The notes beneath the pieces were generated by a model. It was given only the letters and a program-made list of their open reading frames with translations, was not told the origin of the DNA and searched no databases. A program made the translations under genes and the position numbers. A stretch of 64,000 nt of DNA from Paraphoma chrysanthemicola (Eukaryota; Ascomycota; Dothideomycetes; Pleosporales; Phaeosphaeriaceae): NCBI GenBank assembly GCA_020744225.1, contig JAGMWG010000004.1, positions 62,001-126,000 of the forward strand, in the 5' to 3' direction. Below, one piece after another: positions 11,594 to 22,246 of the stretch. Positions within the stretch are counted from its first letter, which is position 1, and every line of letters begins with the position of its first letter.

Positions 11594-13523
11594 GGCGCAG
11601 ATTTATTGGTTTGAAGACTCGAAAGTGTGATGGTGGTGCTTGGAAAGTACAAGGTAGGCAAAGACTATGAAGACGGTGCAGTGGTGTTGAACGATCAATG
11701 GTAGCGAACACCTCCAGTCTTAAATGTTGTCGTATTCTCCCGGGTACGAGGTCTAGAGCACAAGATAGCAGAGCCTTGAAGCACACCTCGTTCTCCGGAG
11801 TTTGAACATTCAAACGAGCGGATGCCACGGTCCGTTCAATGATCCATTCTCATTGGCGAGGTTATCGTGAGCAGGGGCGAAAGATAGTTGTTCGCTACCG
11901 TCTCCAGGCCTGACCCTCGTGCGACAAAGTGCACTGCGACGGAGAGAGTTGCCAACCCGGTAAAGTCGCCATGCGCCGAATATCCCGTCTGCCCGTCGAT
12001 ATTGCTGGTGGGTATGTACATGGGGCAGCCGAGGACAGTTGACAGCCGTTGAAGCCAGTGACATCCGTGGCGATCCAGCCCAACTGGCTTCTAGACCGTC
12101 GCATTTCCTGGGGTAAACGAACGCGATAGAGAAATGATCGGCCCAAAAATAGGACGCCAGAAACATTGACGTAGCGTGATGTGCACGCAACGGGGTCGTG
12201 GGAGGCGAGCGTTGTATATAATAGATTGAAAGACCAGGCCGAGGTCACGAACCAGAGCTGCGGCGGTTGATTGCGGGCTGGGCATCTGGGGAAGCTTGAA
12301 CGCTCTGGCGAGCAGCGAGGATCATTAAGGTTGTTCATCAGCGCAGGGTTCGCCAGGACCTCGTGCAATACCCCTGGAATTTCGTATCATTCATCAACCT
12401 CCATTTCGCAGGTGGCTAGGCGCCAGACAGTGTTTGGTGACCTAGAAGTAAAAAAGTCTTGATCGAATTGCTTGTACAGATCGTGACAGGAACACCAACA
12501 AGGAAGGTCGAATTTCTATATTGCTGGCTATTGTTAGAAGTTGGTGCTGCTGGGTAATCTGATTAGCGAACGCGGCTAACGAGGATGTTCACAGGCAAAT
12601 ACCGTCTACCTGGCACCATGGCCGACTTTGTCGAGAGACAGGTTGCTGCGAAGGACTACAACTTACCGTTAGAGCACATGTTGGAAGCGAGGATCGCAGT
12701 GCGCTTCGCAGGCTTGACCAGGCGCAGTGCTTTAGGTGCGAAGTCTGATTAGGCAGGACGACTCGAAGTTATTGCGATAAGCTACACGACTCTACTCTCA
12801 AGCTGGCAAGGCGACTACTGGTAAGTGTGTGAATAAGAGGCTATCGTGCGAGCGCTTATGCTCTGGCGCAAGGTGTGGAACGAGGAGGAAGGACGCGTGC
12901 AGGCCGTTGAAATGGGCAAGCGCAGAATGAGCACGAGCCACTTGGGACTTTACTTCCTCGTTTCCTGCATCGTTCATCCTGGCAGACTATCTCTCTGATG
13001 CTCTAGATTCTCGGACTTTATATTGGACCCCGGGAAACCCTTGCTTGGTTTCTAGACCTACATCGAGCTCGTGATGGAAGATGCCCCGATACCTCACAGG
13101 CAAGCTAGCACCGGCAGCTTTCCCACTGCGACACCACGAAGAGCGTCACCAGAGCACCAAAAGTTCATCTAATTATCGGTCTCTGTTGGCCCGCCTTTAC
13201 CAACACTCACTGTCCACAGCCCTTCATGACGTCCCTCTTCCACGACAAGCTCATGTCCCATTCAAAGCCTCCATCTCCAACCGCTTCTCCATTATGCTTC
13301 GTATCCGCACTCGATTTGTGCTAGGTTTCGGACAGATCTTTCAATTCTGCAAGACTTAGCATTATGCATTGGAAGATACCTCCATTTGTCACGAATGCAT
13401 GTATGTGCGAGCACCTGTTGGAAAGTTCATTGCAAGTATGAAGCAGCTTCCATCTATCCCGGACTTCTTCAACATTTGTTTGAGGCTCTTGTCCTTCACG
13501 AAGTCATCCATTCCTCCACGGTA
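11594..13523. other. long intergenic region, no gene supported
   Basis: About 1.9 kb between the DUF4360 start and the MBOAT stop. A 44-codon plus-strand frame starting MADFVERQV (12619-12753) and minus-strand frames at 11810-12370 look partly protein-like. No family, splice partner or complete gene structure could be found, so none is annotated. Confidence 0.4.
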
Positions 13524-14876
13524 TCAGTCTGCACCTCCATCCTCCCCATCTACGGCCTCCTCCGCAAGGTCTCGCGTATACCTCTTCATCCTTGCCCTGT
13601 CAGTCCATTCGTTCCTGGTATGCGTGTATTTCGGAATACTCCACATGTTCCACCCAATCACCCATGCATAACCCACCCATCTCTCCGCCCTCCTCAACGA
13701 CTCTGTTTGCCTAACCCCCAGCTCCTTCTTCTTTCTTCTCCACGCCTCCTGCGCCACGCCCTCGATCACAATTGGAATCATCTGCGCCACGTACCAAATC
13801 GAAATACACCAATAATCGTAATCGCTCCCAGACTGCGCCCATCGCACCGCGCTATGCATGAGTCCACTGACTCCAAACACGATCGTGTTTTCGACAAGAC
13901 GCGTCGTAGTGGCTCCGCGCCGCATTCCCAACCACTTCCTCGTCAGCACCTTCGCGTGGCCGGAGAAGGAATGATATATGTAGTTGTGCCAGTGCTTTCC
14001 CCAATACCGTCGTACGCTCCACGCATTCGATAACGGGCCGAAAAGACTCAGACTCCAGTCTTTTGACTGATCAAGCCCGATCCCGACGAAAATGACGGCG
14101 AAAAGGGAATGGTACGCTTCGTACAGGAACATGTTCATGATGCACCACTGGAAGACGGTCTCGATGCGCGACCACATTTCTACAACGGTGAAGGCTTCGG
14201 GTATACGTCGGAAGAAGGAAGCGTACTTGAGACCGTAGATCAGGTGGTTCGACGAGATATAGTACCGCGAGATGACGCCCCAGACGGCTTGGAGAAGGAA
14301 GAGGTATGTTGCTTTCCAGATGTGGTAGAACAGGAACTGGCTGCGCGTGTATGTGTGTTTGGGCGCTGAGGTTGCCATATATGCGATTGTGCCGCGGTTG
14401 GCTCGTTCGGAGGCCTTTAGGTCTGCATCGTCGTATTGGTAGCTAGCGGGAACGGATTTCTGGTGGGTCCGACAGAAGAGTATTCTGTATGCCTCGCGAA
14501 GACGACTCTTCCAGCCGTCATTCTCCTTGGTAATGGGCGGCGAGTATTCGAGAATAGTGATCTCGTAGCTCATGTTGGCGAACCAGATGTACAAGAAGCG
14601 ACCGAAAGTGTCGCTGACTGTTTCACTTGGAAAGAGGCTATTCTGGTAATAAAAGGCATATACGATCGGAATGGCCAGCACACAAATGCTGAGCTTGCGA
14701 CGCATAGGCGGGTATGCGAGAATGTACAATGCGTAGGCTGTGGCCATGAGGAAAGCGAACAGTGGCACTAAGCTGTCTTTGAACTCGTATTGGTGATTGT
14801 CCCAGCTATCCACGGTCATGAACAGCCAGGTCTGTTGCACGAGGAATGTTGGACCATGCCATATGAAGTGCACCAT
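13524..14876 (-). CDS. wax synthase-like membrane-bound O-acyltransferase (MBOAT)
   Basis: A single exon of 450 residues. The frame is open up to 15317, but the part before Met at 14876 (MVHFIWHGP) is rich in Arg/Ser/His and lacks membrane character, so this start is preferred. Several hydrophobic segments are visible (for example about residues 35-55 and 60-75). The wax-synthase signature is present as SVRRYWGKHWHN (family SVRxFWxxxWH), followed by the conserved FGVSGLMHSAV with the likely catalytic His. Fungal members of this family acylate terpenoid or sterol alcohols or make wax esters, in the ER membrane. No terpenoid cluster is seen nearby. The N-terminus is uncertain; an upstream exon cannot be excluded. 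Confidence 0.85.
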   Translation of the reverse strand: MVHFIWHGPTFLVQQTWLFMTVDSWDNHQYEFKDSLVPLFAFLMATAYALYILAYPPMRRKLSICVLAIPIVYAFYYQNSLFPSETVSDTFGRFLYIWFANMSYEITILEYSPPITKENDGWKSRLREAYRILFCRTHQKSVPASYQYDDADLKASERANRGTIAYMATSAPKHTYTRSQFLFYHIWKATYLFLLQAVWGVISRYYISSNHLIYGLKYASFFRRIPEAFTVVEMWSRIETVFQWCIMNMFLYEAYHSLFAVIFVGIGLDQSKDWSLSLFGPLSNAWSVRRYWGKHWHNYIYHSFSGHAKVLTRKWLGMRRGATTTRLVENTIVFGVSGLMHSAVRWAQSGSDYDYWCISIWYVAQMIPIVIEGVAQEAWRRKKKELGVRQTESLRRAERWVGYAWVIGWNMWSIPKYTHTRNEWTDRARMKRYTRDLAEEAVDGEDGGAD

Positions 14877-15491
14877 ATCGAATGCGGAATGTGCTTGGGG
14901 AAATCCGGGGCGGAGTTGTGGGTGGAGTTTGCATTGGTTGACGCCGAGGCGTCGGTGAGGAACGCGTGTTGACGACTGTTTGGAGTTGCAATGCGCAGAG
15001 TATAAACCGGAGTCCCTGCGAGAGCGTTTGAACAAGCGTGCTTGGAAAGTGAGAGCGCGGGAGCAGGTCGCAGCGTTCTTATAGTCTTGAGGTGAATCCG
15101 GATAGGAGCGGCCGTGGTGAAAGCGCGAGAGCGGATCTGGAGAACATTCTACAAAAAGAGCAGTTTCATAGAGCGAGGACTCCTTTTGAGATGTATCCAA
15201 GTGCACTTGATGGTACCGGATCTTGATGTTGCGCAACTCGACCAGTGCTTTCCACGCTAACGCACTGTCTACCATGGTACGCTGCAAACGGGCGCGGCAG
15301 CAAATGGCTCTAACCACACTCTATAGTCCCGAAATGTGCATAGAATCATATGTGGAGAAACATGTGTTCATTCAATCATGGCATCAATGAGATCGACGAA
15401 GCGGTCTATGAAAAACGACGGACGTCTGTACATAAGCACTTGCTGTATATGTACAACTTTTACTAGGTACTCTTTGAAGAAATAGATTATT
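14877..15491. other. intergenic, upstream of MBOAT gene
   Basis: Contains the in-frame open extension of the MBOAT frame (to 15317), judged non-coding leader, and the 3' flank of the MBL-fold gene. No other gene recognised. Confidence 0.4.
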
Positions 15492-16844
15492 CTACGTATC
15501 TACTGCGGGCAACAGATCACGTAATTTGTTTGACTGATCATCGTACAACCCATCCGCTAATATCTCGGATCGTTGCCTGCCATCTACTGGCAACTCGTTC
15601 ACAAACGCCCAGTACATCTGATCTTTGTAGCCTTGCTCTTTCCAGTCGTTTATTGTAGAACTTGGGTAAAATGGCAGCACCATTCTAGGAGCATTGTCAT
15701 GCGCGATGAGAATGAGGACGTTGGGATCTGCGTCGAATACTTGCAGGGCAGAGAGGGATTGTTGGGCTACCGCTGGCTCGACGTAAAAGCTGTCTTTGTG
15801 GGAAGATGGCCTGTAAAACGGTGTCTTTTCAATGTTAGCAGCCTTTACCAGGTCACAGTTGCAGCGTACACATACTTTGTTAGAGTTCTCAGAGTCCGGA
15901 TGACTTGATGTAAACAAATCACAGGGGCATGAAGAGCTTATGTGAGGCAAGCGGACTGTCTGTAGTGGCAACGTATTGGGAAGTTGTTTACGTTCTGAAG
16001 GGCGTAGCATTCCTAGAGGTTCTGATCAGCACGCGCCGCGAAATATTATGTTGACGAATCGAGGGACGTTTAATTATCAACTCACCCGTGAAGTGGCATG
16101 CATCGCCTCCGAGCAGCACCGCAGAATTGGAAGACGTTCTCACCAATGCTCCAATATGGCCAATCGCATGTCCCGGGATATCTAAAATGTACAAGCTACC
16201 ATCGTCGAAATAATCGTGAGCGCGTAAGCCACCAATCTCGAAGTTGGCGGAGAATGGCACCTCGACGACATTTCTGCCTTCAAAAGCAGCTTCCCAAAAG
16301 GTGCTATCCTTTTTGCGGGGATATCCAGGATAGAACTTGTCTTTGAAACCCTGCCCAACGACAAGATCCGTTTTCTTGTCCAGCCGAGCCGGGTCACCAC
16401 AATGGTCGTAATGCCTAGAGAATGATTAGAACAGCTGATTTATTTTTGGGCGAGCTGATCACAATCTTACCAGTGCGACAATATGACTGCTTGCAAAGCA
16501 TCGCGTTGGACGCCACCAGCCTCGAGGATGTCAATAACATCGCTCCCAACTCGCAAGCCCGGAATCTTGGTTTTGCATAAGTCGACTATAGATGGTACAG
16601 AGTTGTGCCAATCTTTTCTGCAGCCCAGGTCGAAGAGCAATTTTGCGTTGGTGTTTCGGTGTTTGATGTAGAAACAGAATGTGGGAAGGTTCAGCCACTG
16701 ATGTCCAGCTATATTCGGTTCAACGAGGGTGTATGGGTAGGATGCCATGTCGCAATGAGCGTCAATCACAGAAAGGTCACAGAAGGAACTGCATTCGGGA
16801 AGCTCAAAGGTGGCGTTGGATTGGCATGATGCTGTGGAAGCCAT
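15492..16844 (-). CDS. metallo-beta-lactamase-fold hydrolase (lactonase-like)
   Basis: Exons on the minus strand: 16844-16471, 16414-16086 and 16012-15492 (introns 56 and 73 nt) give 407 residues. The first splice junction falls inside the metal-binding motif, giving HWHYDH (124-129, the HxHxDH signature). Further ligands are in DIPGHAIGHIG and GGDACHF. The fold hydrolyses esters, lactones or thioesters with a dinuclear metal site. Fungal relatives are often annotated as N-acyl-homoserine-lactonase (AttM)-like. No signal peptide is seen. The start at MASTAS is chosen because the upstream frame lacks domain character. An element shared with the GST gene lies upstream, suggesting common regulation. 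Confidence 0.88.
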
Positions 16845-16911
16845 TGCGATATGTTGAGAGAATTTCGATTCAAGGACATTAATTCTGCATTCACGAATTT
16901 TCGAGAATTGT

Positions 16912-17120
16912 ATCCTTACTTGCTTATATGTATGACCATTACCTGTAGTTGTGCGAACATGACCTCGGGAAGTGTGGGGCCCCGCAATTACCGAATCGGG
17001 TAGCCCGAGGCTGCCACGGAGGTAACTTTTCCATGGAATTGTCTTACCCACGGCCTATCATTGGTCGAAATTTCTCAGATTAGTCTCTGAGGTCTCATGG
17101 ACCATTCTCAGCAGCATCAC
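16912..17120 (-). promoter_or_regulatory. shared upstream block, copy A (MBL gene promoter)
   Basis: This block aligns by eye with 20700-20917, upstream of the GST gene, in the same orientation relative to the downstream gene. Conserved elements in order along the plus strand: AAGTGTGGGGCCCCGCAATT at 16970-16989, CCCGAGGCTGCC at about 17003, GGTAAC, and TTCTCAGATTAGTCTCTGAG at about 17071, a weak palindrome. CCATTCTCAGC follows. GTGGGG/CCCCGC (16974-16985) also matches inverted CreA-type sites (SYGGRG). The core ends about 125 bp upstream of the start codon at 16844. Confidence 0.7.
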
Positions 17121-18140
17121 ATGTAGCTGCAAGGGCAGACGCATTGCCTTGCAGCACGACGATGTTGCGACAGCTAGGCTATCATAGCCTAAGCAGATAA
17201 CTATTGAGCTCTCATGTCATTCCGCGTAGAGACTTGCACATAGCTTTCACTAGCAATGTATTGCTTGAATTATAGCGTACTAGTCTTGCCATCGTCGGCC
17301 AAAGCCTGCACTACTGCGAGTCGGAACGACCGATGAAACAGCCGAAATGTAAAACAATGCTGGATAACGCTTTGTCTCCTGAAAAGTTCGCCTCTATATA
17401 TATTCTACTGCACCTTCGCAGATCCGGTGGGAAAGCAGATCTGCCCACTCGTTACTTTCTTGTACGGGCAGCGCAAATAGATGCAACCGCTGCTGGAGTA
17501 GCAGAGACAGTCTTAATGCAAAAGCTGAGCGGCCCTCCATGCGTTATCAAGGTAGTACTACAGACGTAAGCGCACGCGAGGGTATGCAGGAGTGTCCCAC
17601 CGGAGCTGTCAAGGTGCAGTATTGATCTCATACTTAAAACAGCCGGCTCCGAGAAGGATCCGTAGCCGTCCACTTACGATCGACATTTCTTCAAACAGAC
17701 TAAACAAACGCCACGATTAGATTAGGTGAGTAATCACAAACAACACAACTCTTGACTTCTAGAAGTTACGCTCTGAGCCTTCCTACATTGTTTACATTGT
17801 TTCGTCAATTTTTCCAACTTAAAATATACTGAAATTTCTCTTGACCAGAATCAGGAATGAAGATGTTGCTAGGGAGATCGTAGAAGGGAGCAGCTCTGGA
17901 GAGCAAGGAACCGGTATCTTTGCTCGCAGTGTAACACTATAAGTGCCTGTATGTCATGGCGTAAGCACGTTCTTCGACGACCAGCAAAGGCATGTCTTGT
18001 CTAAGCTACGACCAGTATCACAGGATAGATCGAAAGAACACACCGAAATAGCCCCGGTACCGGTAAAGGCCCCACCATACAGCCAAGGAATGCCAGTGAG
18101 ATTGCGGAATAACGGTTGTATCATGTTCCGGAGCTTCTGC

Positions 18141-18148
18141 TATATATA
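18141..18148 (+). promoter_or_regulatory. TATA box of the SDR relic
   Basis: TATATATA about 110 bp upstream of the ATG at 18259. The promoter of the broken SDR may still be intact. Confidence 0.45.
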
Positions 18149-18258
18149 CGATGGCTCTTCCCTGTACTTTCGAATAGCAATCGTAAACCCCGACTGTTTC
18201 TGAACATTACTATTCTCATTCTACGAAAACTCTTGCACAGTTCATAGCACCCTCCAAC

Positions 18259-19153
18259 ATGTCTCGAGTAGCCTTGATCACAGGAGGAGGTTCGATCCCG
18301 TGTATTTTTCCATCTTCCTCTAGTTTGTTGATGATGATTAGGGAGCGGAATGGGTTTGGAAGTTGCCCGACTTCTCGCAGAGACAAAAGCCTAGTCAATT
18401 CATCTTATTGATGTGAATGGAAAAAGCCGGGAAAAATGCCGTCCAGTTGCTCGGCGATGATGTGGCCACGTTCCATCACGTCGACATCACCAATTATGAC
18501 CTATTGGGAAAAGCATTCCAGGCAGCCTTTGAAGCTCAAGGTCGGCTCGACTTCGTTATGTCAACGCTGGAGTCACAGAAACTGGCGACATCTACGCTAC
18601 TTCGGAACAAGTGCACTATCCTCCGGAGCCAAATCAAATTGTCGTAGATGTCGATCTAAAGTCCGTCATCAACAGCAGCTACCTGGCCGCTCACTACTTT
18701 CGCCTCTCTCCGCATGGTGGGAAGGACGCCGACATTGTGATTACTGCAAGTGTCACTAGTCTATATCCACTCGAATTTTCACCGATGTATGCAGCCGGAA
18801 AATACGGCGCATTGGGTTTCATGTGGAGCATTGCGCGAACCTTTCGAGCCCGTTGGGGCATACGTGTCAATGCTGTATTGCCTTCGCCAGTGGCGACGAA
18901 CATCGCACCTAAGGAGGTCTGGCAGACTTTTGATCAAACTCTTTTGACACCCGTGACTCAGGTGGCGAGCGTAGTCACCCAATTCCTGGAGCACAAGCCA
19001 ATGCGCGATGCCAAGGGTGTCGAGCACGCGGCTGATCAAGTCTACGGCCTCGCTGCTGAAGTCATTACAAAGGACTTTATCTTCAGAGACGTACCTCGCT
19101 ACTGCAACAAAACTATGGAGAAGGTGATGAGCAATGCTGGAGATGGTTTGTAG
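18259..19153 (+). pseudogene. short-chain dehydrogenase, broken (stop and two frameshifts)
   Basis: The reading starts MSRVALITGGG, crosses an intron at 18290-18341 and continues SGMGLEVARLLAE, the SDR nucleotide-binding start. It is then broken by TAG at 18392-18394. A frameshift follows in the A-run at about 18421-18425, before KAGKNAVQLLGDD. A second frameshift lies near 18560, between GRLDFV and VNAGVTETGD. The C-terminal frame (to the stop at 19151-19153) is intact, with the catalytic MYAAGKYG motif (YxxxK). The closest type is the fungal 15-hydroxyprostaglandin-dehydrogenase-like SDR group. Conservation of all parts with only three lesions suggests recent inactivation. Sequencing error at three sites is less likely. 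Confidence 0.8.
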
Positions 19154-19856
19154 AGCTAGACACACATTCAGTGCTATGCAAAGCAGTCTAACACAACGGT
19201 CCTTGGGAGGGATATGTAGTATTAGTATGCTTGCGTGATTATGTGAACGCTTGAAAGGTTTAGCCTTAGATATTCGATGATAAGAGCACAAGCTTAAAAT
19301 CAATCCATGTGGGGACCGGACAGTTTCTCACGCCATTTCGCATTATGTGTAGCAGCACCTATCGTTGACGACAGCAAAAACACCAATTGGACTTGCCTTG
19401 ACATGAACAACCTATAGAATAACCACAGCATTCAACCACTCCAGGTATTCGGTAGCCTACTGCACCTCCTTGGGCAGCATGCAGGCAGTAGTACAACCAC
19501 CAACCCGTGAAAGGATATCAGAGGGACGCCAACACCAGCCTTCGTCGCTCACCAGATACTCAGCTATTCATCGCTACTGCGAGAGATTTAGATTAAATAC
19601 AATAGAATACACGGTTACATCGGTAGATTTAGGTTCTGGTTGGCTAATCTAAATTGAGGGACAGCTGTAAAGGCTTGCTTTTACATATGAAGACTGTAAT
19701 ATTCCAATGCGGTATGGTGTTTGACTATCATCACCCCTATTGCAGAGCGCGGTACGAATATCTAACATTCTTGAGCTAGGATAATAATGTGTCTCTGAAA
19801 TCACGCAATGTACATTTTGGCTCAATCATCCAGTTGGCTGTGTTTCATCGCCGGAA
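19154..19856. other. intergenic with a small inverted repeat
   Basis: 3' flanks of the SDR relic and the GST gene. The inverted repeat at 19586-19654 is listed separately. No gene recognised. Confidence 0.5.
19586..19654. repeat. inverted repeat (10-bp perfect arms)
   Basis: ATTTAGATTA at 19586-19595 is the exact reverse complement of TAATCTAAAT at 19645-19654, with about 49 bp between. It could be a tiny MITE-like relic or chance in an AT-rich stretch. Confidence 0.35.
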
Positions 19857-20608
19857 TTAACCCGCCAAGGCTGCGAACCGCGGTGGTGACGGTCCCGAGA
19901 CTGCTGGAACGAAATCAGGTTCTGCTTTCTTCATGGCTATTTGGTATGCAGGCCGCTGCGAAATGTCCTTGAGATAACGTGTAATGCCAGTAAATTCTGT
20001 CAGATCGCGCGGCAAGAAGACCCGACCTGTTGACAAGCTGTATACGGTCATGAAATCGGCAAGGGTAATCTCATCTCCAGCGAGATATTTTGACTTCTTC
20101 AAGCGTTCATCGACGTTTTCCCATAACAGTCTCTGTGTATGTCATCAGACCATCAGCTCTTGTAGAGTTACGACACGCAAAGTTCAGATAAACGAACCTC
20201 CTTCTTGGTGACAAATTGCTGCCATGGGCTATCATCTCCGAGCTGTAGCAGGCTGAAGAACATGCTACGCGAGATGCCGGGGTGCAGGCTTCCATTCGCG
20301 GAGTGGAACCAGTAAAGATATTCTGGGTATTGTGGGTCGCTTGGGCTTAAGATGAATTTCCCATTTCCATGTACCCGGGCAAGGTACTCGAGGATGGCCG
20401 CACTTTCAGCTAGGGTGATGACTTTCGATCCAGAGTCTTCTGTGATGACAGGTGCTGCACCCAGCGGGTGTAGCTTGGCGTATTCGAGCGGTGCTGTTAC
20501 TGGAGCTCGTTGGTACAATTTCAACTCGTAATCGAGCCCGAGCTCCTCGCACAGCCAGACTACACGCTCACTCTGGCTGCGTTGCAAATGATGAACGGTA
20601 AGAGTCAT
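19857..20608 (-). CDS. glutathione S-transferase
   Basis: Exons on the minus strand: 20608-20198 and 20132-19857 (intron 65 nt, donor GTTCGT) give 228 residues. The N-terminal thioredoxin-fold domain begins MTLTVHHLQRSQSERVVWL, where Ser13 is the likely glutathione-activating residue. It continues with the cis-Pro/ESAAI signature (APVITEDSG...ESAAILEYLA). The C-terminal helical domain includes LADFMTVYSL. The protein is cytosolic and conjugates glutathione to electrophiles or acts as a peroxidase. The class resembles fungal Ure2p/GTT1-like GSTs. It is divergent from the Old Yellow Enzyme gene and carries the same upstream block as the MBL gene. Confidence 0.92.
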
Positions 20609-21119
20609 TGCAATAATTTGTAAGGATGCTGTTTTGAGTAGATGCGATACAATGGGAGGATCTGATTTTGACTAGGTCGCGTTTTCCTTCGCAGGTTGTT
20701 GAAGTATTATACTCGATACTTGCTTGCATGACCGTTCACTGTCTCTAGCTTAGTGAATGTGACGTCGAGAAGTGTGGGCCCCGCAATTCCGGGTTCCCGA
20801 GGCTGCCGAAGGCTAGGACGTTACCAATTAGGAAGATTCCAGCCTTGGCCGATCGTCATGTGACTGTTCTCGGATTAATCTCCGATGCCACAGTGAACCA
20901 TTTTCAGCGTCATAGCACGATGGATTTTTTCCTTCTGACATGGCGAGCATTGTAACGAATGCTTACATATCCACTTCCGGGCCTTGTTACTCCCTCACTA
21001 GCCCTCCCAGTCTTGTTTGATGCGTCCAATTTAGTTGATCCCAATTTCTTTGACTTGGCCATCCTCCCACAACCTCTTTCAGAATCACATCCAATCCTAA
21101 ATTGCACCACAGTCGCTAG
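20609..21119. other. divergent promoter between GST and OYE
   Basis: A 511-bp bidirectional promoter region. Most of it is the shared block B (20700-20917). Nothing else recognised. Confidence 0.5.
20700..20917 (-). promoter_or_regulatory. shared upstream block, copy B (GST/OYE promoter)
   Basis: Counterpart of 16912-17120. It carries AAGTGTGGGCCCCGCAATT at 20770-20788, CCCGAGGCTGCC at about 20796, GTTACC, and TTCTCGGATTAATCTCCGA at about 20867. The last is a near-perfect palindrome with CGG-N8-CCG, the layout of a Zn2Cys6 dimer site. GTGAACCATTTTCAGC follows. Because it lies between divergent genes it could act on both GST and the OYE gene. Confidence 0.7.
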
Positions 21120-22246
21120 ATGGCGGATTCATCGCGTCTCCTATCCCCTCTGCGGGTAGGAAGGTTGTCGTTGCAACACCGTATTGTGATGGCTCCATTA
21201 ACACGTAATCGCACCGATAGCAACCACATTCCACTTCCTCTTGTTGCAGAATATTATGGCCAACGGGCTTCGGTTCCTGGAACGCTTCTGATCACGGAAG
21301 CCACCTTCGTCTCAAAGCGTGCCGGCGGCTATCCTCACGCCCCTGGCATCCACAACGACGCCCAAGTCCATGCCTGCCGAAAAGCAACGGACGCAGTGCA
21401 CTCTAGGGGCAGTTTCATTTTTTGTCAGCTATGGTGCCTGGGCCGGTCGGCTGACCCAGCCACTGCAAAAAGCGAGAACATTGAGATTGTTGTCCTAGCT
21501 CAATACCGCTTAATGGTGTTCCTGTCCGAGAAATGACAGAAAGCGAGATCCTAGACTTGATCAAAGACTATGCGGAAGCGGCGAAGAAGGCAATTGAAGT
21601 GGGGTTCGATGGCGTCGAAATCCATGTCGCAAATGGCTACATGGTTGACATCATCACACAAGATATCACAAATGAAAGATCCGATGCTTGGGGTGGTACC
21701 ATTGAGAAGCGATGTCGTTTCGCTTGCGAGGTGGTCGATGCCGTCTCGAAGGCCATCGGAAGTGACAGGGTCGGGATCCGATCGAGTCCGTGGAGCGCTT
21801 TCAACGGCATGAAGATGGAAGATCCCGTGCCTCAATTCAGCAGTCTTATCAAGAAGTTATCGGGCCGAGGCCTCGCGTATATACACCTCGTGGAGGCGAG
21901 AGTTGCGGGGAATCTGGACGTTGAAGGAGCAGTCGAAGAAACTTTGGATTTTGCATTGGATGCATGGGGAGATGCGGGCCCTGTCATCATAGCTGGAGGA
22001 TTCACGCCTGAGACAGCTCGGCGCGCCATCGATGTGACGCACCGGAACAGACAAAATGTTGCCGTCGCATTTGGTCGCTACTTCATCTCAGCGCCAGATC
22101 TACCGTTCCGCATAAAGGAAAACATTGCGCCAAACCCGTACGATCGGTCCACGTTCTACACAGCAGAGTCGGCGAAAGGATACACTGACTATCCTTACAG
22201 CAATGAATGGGTAGCAAAACAACGGGTGCCTCCACAAATTGCTTAA
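21120..22246 (+). pseudogene. Old Yellow Enzyme family NADH:flavin oxidoreductase, one frameshift
   Basis: The first frame (21120-21536) starts MADSSRLLSPLRVGRLSL and contains RIVMAPLTRNR and FCQLWCLGRSADP, typical of OYE (FMN binding, QLW..GR). It then runs out of frame. The second frame continues PSSIPLNGVPVREMTESEI and keeps the EIHVANGYMVDIITQD segment (His-Asn/Val position at the substrate site), FGRYFISAPDLPFR and a normal C-terminus to 22246. The change is best explained by loss of one G at about 21492 (family reads V-G-P-S-S). No intron can bridge it while keeping conserved residues. Otherwise about 375 residues, the usual length. OYEs reduce alpha,beta-unsaturated carbonyls with NADPH and FMN. 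A sequencing error cannot be excluded. Confidence 0.85.

Larger units (their letters stand above)
16845..18258. other. intergenic between MBL gene and SDR relic
   Basis: About 1.4 kb between divergent genes. It includes the shared upstream block described separately and a TATATATA stretch at about 17396-17403. No gene is recognised in the AT-rich stretch 17300-18100. Confidence 0.45.

Noticed and set aside
11810..12370. Minus-strand frames near the DUF4360 gene
   Set aside because: Overlapping frames with no shared family signal and no consistent splice structure.
12619..12753. Small plus-strand frame MADFVERQV...
   Set aside because: Looks protein-like, but only 44 codons, no family recognised and no convincing flanking exons.
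14877..15317. N-terminal extension of the MBOAT frame
   Set aside because: The extra 147 residues are Arg/Ser/His-rich, without membrane or family character. The start at 14876 fits better.
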